Assembly: GCA_029883145.1 (NCBI GenBank)
Contig: JAOUJR010000009.1
Coordinates: forward strand, 1-14,915
Length of the DNA: 14,915 nucleotides
Direction of reading: 5' to 3'
Source of the DNA: Nitrospirota bacterium
GTDB taxonomy: Bacteria > Nitrospirota > Thermodesulfovibrionia > Thermodesulfovibrionales > SM23-35
Shown: positions 14,092 to 14,915 of the stretch, one piece after another
Position numbering within the stretch: the first letter of the stretch is position 1
Layout of the letters: every line of letters starts with the position of its first letter
Notes under the pieces: generated by a model
Told to the model about the DNA's origin: nothing
Databases searched by the model: none
What the model saw: the letters and a program-made list of their open reading frames with translations, nothing else
Made by a program: the position numbers and the translations under genes

Positions 14092-14892
14092 TTATACAAT
14101 TGAAAATCGTTTCCCTGTTCTTTTAATAAATCCCTCTTTTTCAAGTTGAATAAGATTCTTTCGGATTTGCTCCGCACTTATGTGAAGTGTCTGGATGAGT
14201 TCCTTTTCTGAGGCATCTGTCGTAGCAGTAAGTGCCTTGAGAATCATCCCTCTCATCTGCCTGTTTGAACCTTTAAATGGTGTCTGCTTCCTGTAATGAC
14301 CACTTTTTCTGCTCATGTTTGGATAGAGCTTCTTGAGCATTACCCCATAATCCATAAGTGCATAATACCATCTCCTCGGATTTGAAGCATCAAGTGTTTT
14401 CTCAACAAAGGGGAGAATCTCGCAGTCCTTTATAGTATGTTTGTCCTGAAAAAAGAAGTGTATGAATACCGTCCTTATATTTGTTTCAATAAAAACAGCT
14501 GGAGCATTAAAGGCAAATGCGGTGATTGCTGAGGCAGTAGCCTTTCCAATGCCTGGAAGTGTCATTAGCACTTCCACTGAAGAGGGAAGCCGTCCTTGAA
14601 ATTGCTCAACGACAATCCGGGCAATATTTTTCAGTGCAACTGCGCGACGGTTATATCCCAGTCCCTGCCACTGTCGTAATATTTCCTGAAGTAGTGTGCG
14701 GTTTAGTGAGAAGAAGTCAGGGAATTGAGTAACAAATTGTGTGTACTTCTTAATCACCCTGTCAGTCTGGGTCTGCTGAAGCATAATCTCTGAGACAAGA
14801 ATATGATAGGGGTTACGTGTATTTCTCCAGGGGAAGGCTCGCCGGTGTGTTTTATAATAATTATAAATAACTTTCTGAAACGTTCTTATCAC
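14092..14892 (-). CDS. MutY-related HhH-GPD DNA glycosylase without Fe-S cluster, with winged-helix tail
   Basis: This is probably a base-excision repair glycosylase. The MutY/Nth core is clear: FPWR (20-23), SEIMLQQTQTDRVI (34-47) with Glu35 matching the catalytic Glu of MutY, QGLGYNRRA (76-84) and the helix-hairpin-helix LPGIGKATASA (112-122). Where MutY has catalytic Asp in LDGNV, this protein has IETNI, with Glu136 at that place. The four Fe-S cysteines after the core are absent; the only cysteine is Cys157. In place of the NUDIX-like recognition domain there is a winged-helix-like tail (about 210-266). GTG at 14892 is the first start inside the window, but the frame stays open to the window edge and no good ribosome-binding site precedes it, so the true start may lie outside. 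Confidence 0.85.
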   Translation of the reverse strand: MIRTFQKVIYNYYKTHRRAFPWRNTRNPYHILVSEIMLQQTQTDRVIKKYTQFVTQFPDFFSLNRTLLQEILRQWQGLGYNRRAVALKNIARIVVEQFQGRLPSSVEVLMTLPGIGKATASAITAFAFNAPAVFIETNIRTVFIHFFFQDKHTIKDCEILPFVEKTLDASNPRRWYYALMDYGVMLKKLYPNMSRKSGHYRKQTPFKGSNRQMRGMILKALTATTDASEKELIQTLHISAEQIRKNLIQLEKEGFIKRTGKRFSIV

Positions 14893-14915
14893 ACCTGTTG
14901 CAAGCCGATTCTTTC

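Overview
All recognisable genes lie on the minus strand, so transcription runs from high to low coordinates. The organism is a diderm (Gram-negative-type) bacterium of moderately low GC: the window holds an Mla-type lipid transporter with an MCE protein, a TolC-like outer-membrane channel, an RND pump and a lipoprotein adaptor. The protein flavours (MlaD ending KKYLKFSVF, PII-like protein beside an RND pump, cluster-less MutY-like protein) suggest Nitrospirota or a related deep diderm lineage. That placement is an impression, not a measurement.

Layout in transcription order. (1) 14892-14092: a MutY-related HhH-GPD DNA glycosylase without the Fe-S cysteines and with a winged-helix tail. (2) 14000-13644: panD, aspartate 1-decarboxylase. 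(3) 13427-6722: an efflux operon of TetR-type regulator, TolC-like channel, RND adaptor lipoprotein, RND permease and a small PII-like protein, preceded by a good sigma70-type promoter with a dyad at the predicted transcription start. (4) 6573-5962: a YIP1-family membrane protein with its own promoter candidate. (5) 5842-4676: a membrane-anchored metallophosphoesterase. (6) 4614-1261: mlaE-mlaF-mlaD followed closely by an M50 site-2 protease. (7) 1165-1: rplI and the 5' part of dnaB, overlapping by ATGA and preceded by an extended -10 promoter. The window ends inside dnaB.

Functionally, TetR, TolC, adaptor and permease form a complete self-regulated tripartite exporter, with the PII-like protein as a probable accessory. 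MlaE/F/D form the inner-membrane core of a phospholipid transporter; no MlaA, MlaB or MlaC is visible here. rplI-dnaB is a familiar translation/replication pair.

The most unusual content is repetitive DNA inside the efflux operon. Degenerate 7-bp tandem arrays sit at the gene junctions, inside the RND coding sequence and inside the adaptor's signal peptide. A pair of inverted REP-like hairpins (REPIN-like) supplies the last codons and the stop of the RND gene. A perfect 26-bp palindrome lies inside the adaptor gene. These repeats have been translated into protein tails, a cytoplasmic linker and the hydrophobic core of a signal peptide. There are no tRNA, rRNA, CRISPR or complete insertion sequences that I can see, and no gene-free stretch above 300 bases.
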